DNA of 64,000 nt from Punica granatum (Eukaryota; Streptophyta; Magnoliopsida; Myrtales; Lythraceae). Both the position numbers and the translations under genes were made by a program. The stretch is taken from contig NC_045134.1 of NCBI RefSeq assembly GCF_007655135.1, positions 868,001 through 932,000 of the forward strand, in the 5' to 3' direction. The notes below the pieces were generated by a model. It worked only from the letters and a program-made list of their open reading frames with translations, had not been told where the DNA came from and did no database searches. This document shows, piece by piece, positions 26,800 through 36,665 of the stretch (the stretch's first letter is position 1; each line of letters opens with the position of its first letter).

Positions 26800-27085
26800 C
26801 GGCAGCACCAATTTAAACAACATATAACAAAGAGTCATGCAAGCTGACTCAGAGGAGGGGGAGATTGTTTCTCTCACGTTAATTTGTTTACTATGTCATT
26901 GATTCAGTAACAGAAGAGCTTCTGATAATGTCGATCTTCTATTCTCGAACTAATTTACAATTGAATCGAAAGGAAACCGACACTGAAACTCGTATCCTAC
27001 TTGAAAATGTTGGCTAAACAGCACTATGGCTAAAGTCCTAGAAACCGAACACCCGAAGAGCACATCATGTCCTGCTGAATCATCT

Positions 27086-27459
27086 TCAGTTCAAGGCATT
27101 CATAGGAGCAAGCATGCATAGGGAGACTAGAACCGCTGCAGTCAGAGTCCCGACTCTGCCACTGATTCGGCCACAGCTGCTACTGTTGTGGTGGTGGTGA
27201 AGAATATCTCCACCTGAGCTGGGTGATGAGTGACTGCCACCACTACCACTACGTCCCCAACCACCGCCACCAAACCCTCCAGTGCCGCCACGTGCCCTGC
27301 CACTGACACTAGATCCTCCACCACCATGTGAGCCGCAGCCACCACTAAATCCGTTGACGCGGGCTCCACTGCCATCTCCAAGGCGGCGTCCAATGAAATC
27401 CACAACTGTGCTGTTTTCACTGTCGACTTTATCCGGAAAGTGAAACTTGCAAGAAGAGC
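27086..27459 (-). pseudogene. Array copy 4 (B type), intact last exon without exon 1
   Basis: The second exon opens after cttgcag at 27459 and stays open for 124 codons. It encodes SSCKFHFPDKVDSENSTVV, a Gly/Ser-rich middle, a His run (ILHHHHNSSS), CGRISGR and a hydrophobic tail (VGTLTAAVLVSLCMLAP). Conserved-motif spacing and the tail match copy 6. No signal-peptide exon was found in the next 900 bp upstream. The region at about 27.54-27.78 kb, where it should lie, holds unrelated sequence that looks inserted. It may be a fragment, or it may use an exon I missed. Confidence 0.55.
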
Positions 27460-28054
27460 CTGCAAGGTTTTTAAATACTATTTGATCGGTGACAATAAGT
27501 ATGCACGAGTCTTTCAAGTATGTATCCAGAAAAGCATAAACTCTCGGTAAGAGAAAAATTTAGGATGGCCAATTTTTTTTCCCTCGATATGGCGACCAAG
27601 AACCAAGAAAATCATTCCATTATACAATTTCTTTTTCGGTAACAAGGAGGCCAAAGGCCTAGAGCGTACAACTCTCGGCAAGACTACCAAACGACAAGAA
27701 GTGCCGGAATGCAGCTCGGAGGGTGCTGTTAGAACCGTGAGTCCACCCATAGCTGCAAGGACCATGCCACTGTACAAATTCATAGCCTACCTATGTGATA
27801 GAACTGCTCGGACGGTGCTTCCTCACGCCATGTGATAACATAAAATCACCTAAGAATACCACAATACGGTCCCGTCAAAGTTCCTATTAATGATTAGAAT
27901 GATGATTTTCCCGGACAAGTTTTTTTTTTTTTTTGGGTTATAAACTTTGGAGGAATTTAAGGAGCTCAACCACTCATCGGTTCCATCGCTATACATTGAT
28001 TGCTTCCTACAGTTTGTGAAAAATACAGCATTAAGAAAAAAAAATTGAATAACA

Positions 28055-28394
28055 TTACAAAAAGTTTAGTATGCACGAGCATATCCAAATGGCTATAACC
28101 AAAGTTGCCGCCTTCGTAGCAATTGGGCACGCGGCTGCTTAACCAGTAATCTGCTGCCACACGTCCTATAAAATATTTAGTGCCAACCCTAAAGCCAAAT
28201 TCTCTAGAGAGCCTGCAACACCAATTTAAACGATGAGAAAACTGAGAGCCGAACTGCCACATTATTGAAGAGACGATCTTAAAAGTACAATGAAATTTTT
28301 ACTTGATGCTGCTGCAAATGATCTCTGAGGATTTAAATAGCAGAAGACATGAAGGGAGAAAGAAGAAGACCATGAGAACTCCTGACTTTCTCAT
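28055..28394 (-). pseudogene. Array copy 5 (A type), frameshifted
   Basis: Exon 1 (28394-28303) opens MRKSGVLMVFFFLP. It is then out of register with the family frame (HVFCYLNPQRSFAAAS) because of a net one-base gain, and the exon is 92 nt where phase requires 91. The second exon (about 28220-28055) opens SLENLALGL. The family frame is recovered in two segments (VGTKYFIGRVAADYWLSSR, then TLVIAIWICSCILNFL) only by shifting. It is a multiply frameshifted pseudogene. Confidence 0.75.
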
Positions 28395-28883
28395 TTTGCT
28401 TCTTTCCATCAGTGTTTTCTTTTTCTGATGCAGAAAATGATTCAGAAGAGGTTCTGAGTGAGCCTCGAACTCTAAGCTCGGGACAATATTTGGTTTTTTT
28501 TTTTTTCCCGGGCAGTGTATATATATTTATTTGAAGTTCAGATATCTGAGGCTGTGAACGGGGTAGGCTGTTAGTCCCGTTATCAGTTGAGGAGCGACAA
28601 CTAACAAATAGTTTGTTCTGTTATCTCAATTTGCGGACGGTTCGAAGTAGGAGGAGGAGGAGAATGTTTTTCGCATCTTTGTTTACTATATCACCAACCT
28701 TTTATTTACAAGTGAATTGAAAGGAAACCCTACAATAGGACCAAGTCACGTTTGTTGACACTGAAACTTTGTAACATACTCGTAAAAATATCCCCGAATC
28801 ATTACTATGCTAAATTCCTAGACACCATGGACCTGAAAATATATTCTGCGACCCTACTGCATCACATTCACTCCTAGGCCTTA

Positions 28884-29604
28884 TCACCAATTAAGCATCC
28901 ACAGGGAGATCAGAACTGCTGCAATCAGAGTCCCGACTCCACCACCATTCCGAGCACAGCTGCCACTCTGTCCATTTCCACCAGAGCCAATTGGATAAGA
29001 TCTGCCTGACTGGGTGGATGAGCGACTGCCTGTGCCTGCAGTGCTGCTGCCACCACCACGTGCCCCGCCGCCGCCACCACCGCCACGTCCACCACCACCT
29101 CCACCTCCAGAACCAAGGCGTCCAACAAACGCCACGACCTTGCTGTTTTCACTGTCAACGTTTTCCAGCAAGTAAAATTTCCGAGAAGAGCCTGCAAGGT
29201 TTTTAGTTTATCTGATCAACATCGTCACCAAGGTGAGAAACACAGAATAGAATTCGCAGTGAGCTTTTCTTGCTCATTATTCATTATACAGCAAGTATGA
29301 GCTAAAGAAAGAGCAGAACATATAATACCAGGGGATACCCCAGAATTGTGGCCCGGCGTCATTCCATCCAACAAGGTGATGGTTCGATCAGGACCACTAG
29401 AATCAAGACTAATTCTCCCAAGAGAACAGTTCTACTCATTGAAAGAAGAACCCGTTGCAATTGTAAAAACCTTCCATGACATTTCACAAAGGAAAAAGAA
29501 ACAGAATCACCTTCTGCTGCTAGTACTGCAAATCCATGGAGATAGATGAAGAACAACAGCAGCAGCAGAGGAAGCAGCTTCCTCATAATTTCTCCTCTTC
29601 TCAT
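28884..29604 (-). CDS. Array copy 6 (B type): intact Gly-rich, GPI-anchor-like secreted protein
   Basis: Exons 29604-29511 and 29191-28884, phase-1 GT-AG intron, 133 aa (127 if the second ATG at 29586 is used). The leader is MRKLLPLLLLLFFIYLHGFAVLAAEG, a textbook signal peptide. The mature part opens SSRKFYLLENVDSENSKVV and AFVGRLGSG, followed by about 25 mostly Gly/Arg residues and a Ser/Gly/Thr-rich stretch with SGSCARNGGG. It ends in the hydrophobic tail VGTLIAAVLISLWMLNW. Small residues before a C-terminal hydrophobic tail fit a GPI-attachment signal, so an extracellular, membrane-tethered location is inferred. A minus-strand TATA-like tatataaat lies at 29673-29665. I do not recognise the family. 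'Glycine-rich protein' describes its composition and says nothing of its role. Confidence 0.75.
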
Positions 29605-29664
29605 GTTTTTGCCCTGTCCTTCCAGTTTCTTCCTTCACTTCACTTTGACTCAGGTAGACTTGCA

Positions 29665-29673
29665 TTTATATAG
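29665..29673 (-). promoter_or_regulatory. TATA-like box of array copy 6
   Basis: The minus strand reads ctatataaatgca about 60-70 bp upstream of the first ATG of copy 6, a normal distance for a plant TATA box with a short leader. Confidence 0.55.
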
Positions 29674-30320
29674 AGAAGCTAAAACTTGCAGAGTCCTTCA
29701 TTATTATTATCTGGAAGAGTAAAAAAAACTTCTTTATAGGAAATTCATAGTCCCAAGTTATATGGCTTTTATGGCCAAAGTCACCATCGTGATTTGAATA
29801 TCGTGTGCAGATTGGCTCGCATGGTGTAGTCCAGTTCATATTCTAAAAAAAGTCTTAATTAATAAGGAACGATCATAAATTCTCGGTTTGTTGTTCTCTT
29901 TTCTTTTCTCGGTGAACAACTTCGCTCCCTTTTCTTTGTCCCAGTTCTGTTTTTGTAAGGGCCTCGAAAAGGCCATTATGGTCAGAATTTGAGATGGGAA
30001 TAATTTCTTTTTGGTTACAAGAGAAGCTAATTGCCTAATACAATGAAATATAAATCTTAATAACTAATAAAGGGGCACAAGTAGTTCCGCAAGAAGTATC
30101 AAACCTCCTCATGGTTACCATGCGAAGGCATGAGCCATTGCACTATACCTTTTTTTATCGAGATAGGAATAATTTCCCCAGGAACACTTCTGTATTCCAG
30201 TTGTTGTTTTTAGAAACTTAGGAGGAATCCAAAGAGCTCAACAGATCAGCAGCTCCATCACTGTACAATAATTGCATCCCACAGCTTGTAAAAATTTCAA
30301 GAAAAAAGAGAATGAAAACG

Positions 30321-30637
30321 TTACAAAAAGTTCGGTATGCAGAAGCAAATCCAAATGGCTGTAACCAAAGTCCCGGTTTCGCCGTTTAACCAGTAATTTA
30401 TCGCGTCATGCCCTACAATATATTTAGCACCAACCTTGTCCAGCAAATCTTAAATTCTCTAGAGGGCTTGCAGCACCTATTTAAACAATGCGTTATGACA
30501 AGCCGAACGTCAATAAGTCACAATCTTAATAGTAAAATGAAATTATACCTGCTGCTTCTGCAAATGCTTTCTGAGGATTTAAATACCAGAAGAAATGAAA
30601 GGAAGAAGAAGACCATGAGAACTCCCGACTATCTCAT
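30321..30637 (-). pseudogene. Array copy 7 (A type), stop at codon 3
   Basis: Exon 1 (30637-30549) reads ATG AGA TAG where sisters have ATG AGA AAG, then continues SGVLMVFFFL before losing the family frame. The second exon (about 30469-30321) opens PLENLRFAGQGW. Its family frame (KYIVGHDAINYWLNGETG, then LVTAIWICFCIPNFL) is one base out, and the acceptor context is altered (ctgcaag). It is a pseudogene. Confidence 0.75.
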
Positions 30638-31039
30638 TTTGATTATTTCTCTGCGTTTCCTTTTCTGATTCGGAAGTGGTTTAAGAGTATGATTCGAATT
30701 CTAATCTCGGCAATGTATATAAATGTTTGAGATTCACATTTAGAGGCTGTAAACAATTGGTGTCAGTTGAGGAGTAACAGCTAACAAATAGTTTGTTTTG
30801 TTCTCTCAACGGCCCAGATTCATCTAAGTGCCCTAACGTACCAATTAGGGAAGAAAATATAATATCAGATTATCCATGGCAACGAAGCTACTATACCTAT
30901 CAGGGAGAAGAATTTATTGAGCAATCTGCTCAAAACATACCGAAACTGCGTATCGGACTTGAATATGTATCTGAAAGAGAGCTATGCTGAAGTCATAGAC
31001 ACCAAAGCTGAAAGTATATTTTGTGTCCTACTGCATGCA

Positions 31040-31310
31040 CAGGGAGACCAGAACCGCCACCATTCCAGGTGACATCACTCTGTCCATTACTGTTAGCTCC
31101 ACCCTATCTGTAATGAGGGATGCGACGAGCGCCATTTGTGTAAGATCTGCCCAACAGGGGGGGATGAACGACCGCTTGTGCCTCCACTATGTGACCCAAC
31201 AATGCCACCACCACGTGCGCCCCTGCCACCTCCAAGGTGTCCAACTAAAGCCACGGCCTAGCTATTTTCCCTGGCGACGTTTTCTGGCAAGTAAAATTTC
31301 TGAGAAGCGC
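31040..31310 (-). pseudogene. Array copy 8 (B type), truncated with nonsense codon
   Basis: The second exon after ctgcag opens ASQKFYLPENVARENS, then meets TAG where sisters have an AAG Lys codon, and continues AVALVGHLGGGRGARGGG. A second stop follows in the Ser-rich part. No signal-peptide exon precedes it, because its upstream flank runs directly into the 3' part of copy 9, probably through a deletion junction near 31.57 kb. Confidence 0.75.
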
Positions 31311-31740
31311 CTGCAAGGGCAGCGGGCTTTTATTGCTCATTAATCTGCAATTTTGAGCTAAAGAAAGAATAGAAAGCACAGAGCGTAATACCGAGGGAAA
31401 CCCAGAATTCTAGTTTGGAGCCATTCCATATGGCTCGACGTGGACCATTAGCAAGAAAGTACACGATATCATGTACTTTGCCATATATGCGATGCCCCAA
31501 CTAATTTGCGATGGGAGTCACACGTCACTCGTCAGCACACAAATGATCAAATGTTTTGGATGATTCAGCACCTGAGCTTCTGATTAGGACCAAATCAAAG
31601 TTCGCTGACACCGGAACTGCATATGCTACATGAAAATATATCTGGAAGAGTGCTTATTCTGAAGTTATAGAGACACCAACGTTGAAATTACGTATATCCA
31701 CCCGTGTCTCACTGCATCATATTTAGTCCAAGCCATTATG

Positions 31741-32544
31741 GACCAAAAGCATGCATAGAGAGAACAGAACCGCCACAATCAGAGTTCGGACTCAGCCACC
31801 ACTATGGGCACAGCTGCCACTTCAGTGATAAGGTATGCGGCGAGCGCCATTTGAATGAGATCTGCCTGAGAGGGGGACTGAATGACTGCCGGTGCCTCCA
31901 CCACTTGCCTCACCAACGCCGCTGCACCTCCAAAGCGTCCAACTAAAGCCACGACCTTGCTGTTTTGACATCACTGTTTTCCGGCTGGTGAGATTTCCGA
32001 GAAGAATCCGCAAGGTTTTTTGCTTCTCTCAACAGTGTCATCAAGGTCTAAAACAGGACATGTCACGCAGATTTTCAACAATGGGCGGTGAGTTTACTTG
32101 CTCATATTAATCGGAAACTTTGAGCCAAAGAAAGAACAGAAATCCCACTACATAATACCAGGGGAAACCTGGCCATTATGGCTTGGAGTCATTCCATAAT
32201 GTTCGACTTGGACCATTAGCCAAAAAGTACATGATATCGTGTACTTTGCTATATAAGCTATGGCCGACTTTGCAATGAGAGTCACACAGGCAGCACCTGA
32301 AAGATCAAATGTTTAAGAGGATTCAGAGCTGTTTGTGATAGAGTATTACATCAAATTTAGAATCAAGATTCTCCCGAGATGACTGTTGCACTCATCGAAA
32401 GAAGAAGCCATTCTAGAGACATTCCATGAAATAAAGTAACGTAAAGAAAGAAAATGAACATATAGAATCACCTTCTGCTGCAAGTAAAGCAAACCCATGG
32501 TGGTAGAAGAAGACCAACAACAGCAGAAGCAGCAGTATCCTCAT
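31741..32544 (-). pseudogene. Array copy 9 (B type), intact leader exon, lost splice acceptor
   Basis: Exon 1 (32544-32472) is open, MRILLLLLLLVFFYHHGFAL then LAAEG, phase 1 before gtgatt. A 7-base duplication just before its ATG gives a second, out-of-frame ATG context. The second exon begins near 32007, but the acceptor reads ttgcgg instead of the sisters' ttgcag. The VDSENS segment is frameshifted, and the text continues VVALVGRFGGAA in another frame until TGA. It is a pseudogene. Confidence 0.7.
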
Positions 32545-33145
32545 TCCTCATCTTTTCTCCACTTCTCATGATTCTGTCGTGTCCAGCTACCAGTTTCTTT
32601 TTCAACTTCCTCACCTTCCTTCACTTCACCTGAGTACCTTCCTTCACTTCACTTTGACTCAGGTGGACTTGCACACTCACACACATATAATATATACATA
32701 CACATATATACGTATGAACAAGCTAAAGCACGTGGAGTCCTTTAGTATTTTTTCATCCGGAAGAAGGAAGAAATGTGTGGATCACAGATTCAGAGTGCCA
32801 TGTTATTTGTCTTTTTTTTTTATGGTAACTGCGTGCAAGCTATACTAATTCCATATGTGATGCCAAAATTTGCCACTTTTGTGCATTGTTGGTGGGTTGG
32901 TTGTCCATGTGATATGCGGGATAAATTTGTCCGGCCAGTTCAGTTTTCAGAAAGGGCCTCGAAAAGTCCGAAATGATTAGAACTCGAGAGATATGGAAGG
33001 AATAATTCTTCCAGGAGGACTTCTGTTCTATTTTTGTGTTGTCTTTGTTATAAACAGCTCAGCGGCTCCGTCGTTAGACATTAGCAGCATACTATAGCTT
33101 GTAAAAACTACAGCAACAAAGAAAAAGAAAAAAAATTCCAAAACA

Positions 33146-33534
33146 TTACAAGAAGTTCAGTATGCAGAACCATATCCAAATGGCTGCAACCAAAGTTCCG
33201 GCTTCGTCACAACTGGGGACACTACCACTTAACCAGTAATCTACTGTGACGCGTCCCATAACGTATTCAGTGCCAACTTCGTCCGACAACGTTAAATTTT
33301 ACAGAGAGCCTGCAGCGCCAATTTAGACAATGTCTTAATAAGAGTCGAGTCGCTAAGAAAATCGTAAAAAGTAGATCTAGCTTACCCATGAGACAAAAAA
33401 TGGCAACGTAATGAGAATTGACGTGAAATTTTACCTCCTGGTGCTGCTGCTGCAAATGCTCTCTGAGGACTTAAACACCAGAACACGTACAGGTAGAATA
33501 AGACCACGAGAACTCCTGACTTTCTCATTTTCAT
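33146..33534 (-). pseudogene. Array copy 10 (A type), single nonsense codon
   Basis: Exon 1 (33534-33435, phase 1) encodes MRKSGVLVVLFYLYVFWCL and then SPQRAFAAAAPG, a complete signal peptide. Exon 2 (33309-33146) opens Gly-Ser-Leu-TAA, where sisters have a GAG Glu codon. The rest of the frame is open to its normal stop: LSDEVGTEYVMGRVTVDYWL, SGSVPSC, and a tail LVAAIWIWFCILNFL. It is the best-preserved A-type copy, with 88 codons including one internal stop at codon 37. This indicates recent inactivation. Confidence 0.75.
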
Positions 33535-33953
33535 TTCTGATTCGGAAAAGAGTCGGATGTGGTTTCGAAGTACAATTGCTCTTGATGAATATTTCATTTT
33601 GTTTCTCGATCAGTGGACATAAATATTGAAGGTTCAGATATCAGAGGCTCTAAACAGTTTGGCCGTTGATCCCATTTTCAGTTGAGGAGTAACAGATAAC
33701 AGAGAGTCTGTTCTGTTCTCTCAACGGCCCAGATTCATCTCAGGCTATGTACAGATGCCTAGGAAAATGCCACATCATCGAGAGTCAGTATATACAGCTT
33801 TGTACATTACATAGGGGGCAACAGAATTGTCGTGTTTTCGGGTAAAGCTCACACATTCGTAGCAAATCTGCAGAAATCCACGGCGAGGCTGGTATATGCA
33901 CAGCTTTTACACAAATACGTATACCGAAAATAAGAAACCAGTCTACTGATATT

Positions 33954-35147
33954 CTAGATCTGTATTATGCAGAAGGAGATCAAAACGGTCGTGACCAGGA
34001 TCCTGACTCCACTGCAGCTCCACCGGTCACAGCCGCCTCCACTGTGGTGGACTCCCCGGTGGTGGTTTCTGGCCCCGGCTGTGTATACGGGAATTAAGGC
34101 GCCACCACCTCGAGCTGTGCTGTGCAAGCTGTGAGATTTACTGCCGGTCGGGGCACGTCCACAGCTGGTCCCCTGGGAAATGTTGATAGTGTGTTTCAGG
34201 TCATAAGTTCTCCCATTGTCACCGTCAGTTTTCTCTAAAGAGTCTGGTTTCTCGGGAAAACCTGCATTGCAAGAACATATAGCTGAAACAGATAGAAGGA
34301 AGGCACATACATTCTAAATTGATCATAACCCTTGGTGGTAATCTTAACCTGTATAATGTGATAGCAAAATGTTCTCAGCTCGATATTTTGCAGAAAATGT
34401 GATTGTACTAACATGACGCTTTGTGCTTCCTATCCCTTCATTCACAATTTGACATAAACCAACCAAATTTCGCGTTAAGATATTCTGTTTTACGCCACCA
34501 AATACCGAAGATCTTGAGAAAATCTTCTACCACTATGGAAGATTCAAAGTTCCACCTAAGTTCCTCCAGTATTTGAAAGAATCAATGCCCCTTTTGATTG
34601 ATCTTACAGCTTTTATCTGAGATCCTCCTTTCATATTGGAGACAAGAATGAGTTCCCTTCTGGTGGAAATAAGGTAAAACGAACTGGCCATGTAAAGATA
34701 TTCCAACCTCATCTAAGGCAGAGCTAGGATTCAGACTGGGTGATGGCGAACCTCATACGGCCAAACTAGAGTGATGATTTTGCTAGGTTGCTGTGCTATA
34801 TCCCCAGATGCAGACAACTGACAAAGACTGTAATAATTACCCTCAAAGTTTAAAGAGCTAAGATCCTTGAGGAGCAGAAACTTTCTGGACACAAACGTCG
34901 ACCGTATTGACAAGAACAAAGAATTTCCGGATGATGAAGCCTTCGTAAAAATCGGGAGAGTCAGACAAAGCAGAAATGCCCTCAGAATCAGATTTTTTTT
35001 TTAAGGAAAAAGGTGGCTCGTGCAGAGGATACTAAGACATGAAATGGAGGAAATCAGTTATCTACCTGCTAGGACAGATCTCCCCTCGGGATGTCGAGAC
35101 GCAGGCATATGTAGGTAGAGCACGAACATCAGAAGCAATTTCCTCAT
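33954..35147 (-). CDS. Array copy 11: intact, diverged secreted protein
   Basis: Exons 35147-35066 and 34261-33954, phase-1 GT-AG intron, 129 aa. The leader is MRKLLLMFVLYLHMPASRHP; it is less canonical than in copy 6 but hydrophobic enough for a signal peptide. The mature part opens FPEKPDSLEKTDGDNGRTYD, which aligns with the family entry. A Ser/Gly/Arg/His-rich middle follows, then RNHHRGVHHSGGGCDRWSCS and the tail VRILVTTVLISFCIIQI. Exon 2 is 308 nt, exactly as in copy 6. The mature part has Cys in TSCGR, CDRW and SCS plus one in the tail, and a His/Gly cluster. It lies at the upstream end of the array. The family and function are unrecognised. Its open frame among many broken sisters suggests it is expressed. 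Confidence 0.72.
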
Positions 35148-35415
35148 CGTGTTTGTCTAGCTGTGAAGGAGGATGAGCTTCTGCTAGTTTTCCTTCACCT
35201 CTAGCATGCAAGAGAATCTATATAATACCCACGCCTTTAGAAAGAAAAAGCAAAGAGAGTTCAAGCTCAACTCGAATTCTCATCCAAAAGATTAAAGAAA
35301 GACTTTGACGTATGGTTGTGATTTCATAGAACTGAAAATCACAGGTCAGGTCAGGTCAGGACATTCCCCTTTATCTTGTGGCTTTCTTTTTCTTTCTTTT
35401 CCCTCCCCTTTCATT
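35148..35415 (-). promoter_or_regulatory. Upstream region of array copy 11
   Basis: A TATA-like attatatagattct (minus strand) lies at about 35217-35230, some 75 bp before the ATG. A short aggtc pentamer repeat lies at about 35343-35360. Confidence 0.4.
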
Positions 35416-36121
35416 GTAGGTATACTTATCAACAAAGCTAGTGGAATCATGCACTTAGTAGATTTATTTCTATGTTCCTTTTAGGTAGGAACGATCGGTT
35501 CCGAGTACTCTATATTTTTCATGATATTCGGACTTTACTATGTAAGGGACAGGTTTCAAGATTTTGAAACCGAACCCTATCATGTCGAATCCCAGAACCG
35601 GAACCTACCCGGAACCTGTATTATACTACAGGTTCCGGGTATCCTATTGGAACCTGTAAATTTTTTTTTTCTGACTAAATAAAATCGAAAATTTCACATA
35701 CATAATCAGTAATTATGCCAAATAGAATATTAACAAAGATTTAGATTAATCCATAACAAAAAAAATATGTCTCATCAATTCATCGATAAAATTAAACATT
35801 CATAATACGATCCCACACAACGAAGTGCCTCTGTTCTGATTCATTAAAAAAGACAGTCACTTTACTCCTTCCTTTTTCTTTTAATAAATAACCGGTTTCG
35901 AATACCCTGTAGGTAGGAACCGGAACTGGAATCGATTTTCACCGATTCCTGATTTTAATAACCGGAACCTATCCTATTTTCAATACGAGCTATCCGAACC
36001 CTATCCTAACCGGTAGGTTTCGATCGGTTTTGGATATACCCGATACCTGTACACACCCCTACTTTTAGGTGTACTTATCAACAAAACAAAGCAAGGGGTA
36101 TCATCCACTTAGAAGATTTCT
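35413..36121. mobile_element. TE-like insertion flanked by a ~60-bp direct duplication
   Basis: The flanks at 35413-35480 and 36058-36121 share taggtrtacttatcaacaaa, then gtatcatncacttagnagat and tttctatg. Between them about 580 bp carry many ccggaacc/ggttccg-type motifs in both orientations. The segment ends near 36055 with acacccctact, the reverse complement of the agtaggggtgt-type terminus common in hAT-like non-autonomous elements. No coding frame was found. Assignment to hAT is an inference. Confidence 0.5.
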
Positions 36122-36665
36122 ATGGGCCACCAAATCAAGAGGCAGGGAAGCTCTCCCAGTGCCATTTGCTTTGTGTGAGAAACCGTCCGTCTTCACATAG
36201 AGAAGGTCCGATGAGAGACACAGCTACCAACAAGCATGTGTCGTAGTATCACAGCCAATCAATTATTGGATGGACTCAGATTGCCTCAGCTCTCACCTCT
36301 CATCAGATATTCTTCTCCTATGCGCCACAGGACGAGCCCCGTCATCTGCACATGAAGTGTTGCCAAGTTGCACGGGCATAGCGTAAGTCCGCAGAAAAAA
36401 TAAGCCAAACATCTATCCTTGGAATAACCCATAGCAGGGTTCCAACATGTTCGTCTTGGGTCCAATTCGTGTCCTTCCATTTCAGCTCTAGATGACAAAG
36501 GAAAGACGAGAGCCGCCCAAATACAATTGTATGCAAAAACCGCCAATGTTAAATATATAGTTCCTAGATTGATAAGCAATCCGAACACAAACACAGCACA
36601 CAAACAAAGAACACTTTTCCGATACTTCTAACAGTCCCTAATTCTGCAAAAGCATACTAGTGGCC
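36122..36665. other. Ferredoxin 3' flank
   Basis: Contains the probable 3' UTR of the minus-strand ferredoxin gene. A 105-codon minus-strand frame here shows no recognised domain, and I treat it as non-coding. Confidence 0.5.

Noticed and set aside
27142..27465. 107-codon Val/Ala-rich minus-strand frame over array copy 4
   Set aside because: It is a one-base-shifted reading of the Gly-rich exon. The family motifs and tail lie in the overlapping frame that ends at 27086.
29330..29450. Possible extra exon in array copy 6 (frame GRISLDSSGPDRTITLLDG)
   Set aside because: The block is conserved among copies, but no acceptor preserves the phase-1 frame, and including it brings stops. Direct splicing of 29511 to 29191 gives a clean protein. 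It is probably conserved intron sequence.
36286..36603. 105-codon minus-strand frame downstream of the ferredoxin gene
   Set aside because: It lies in the ferredoxin 3' flank and matches no family. Low support as a gene.
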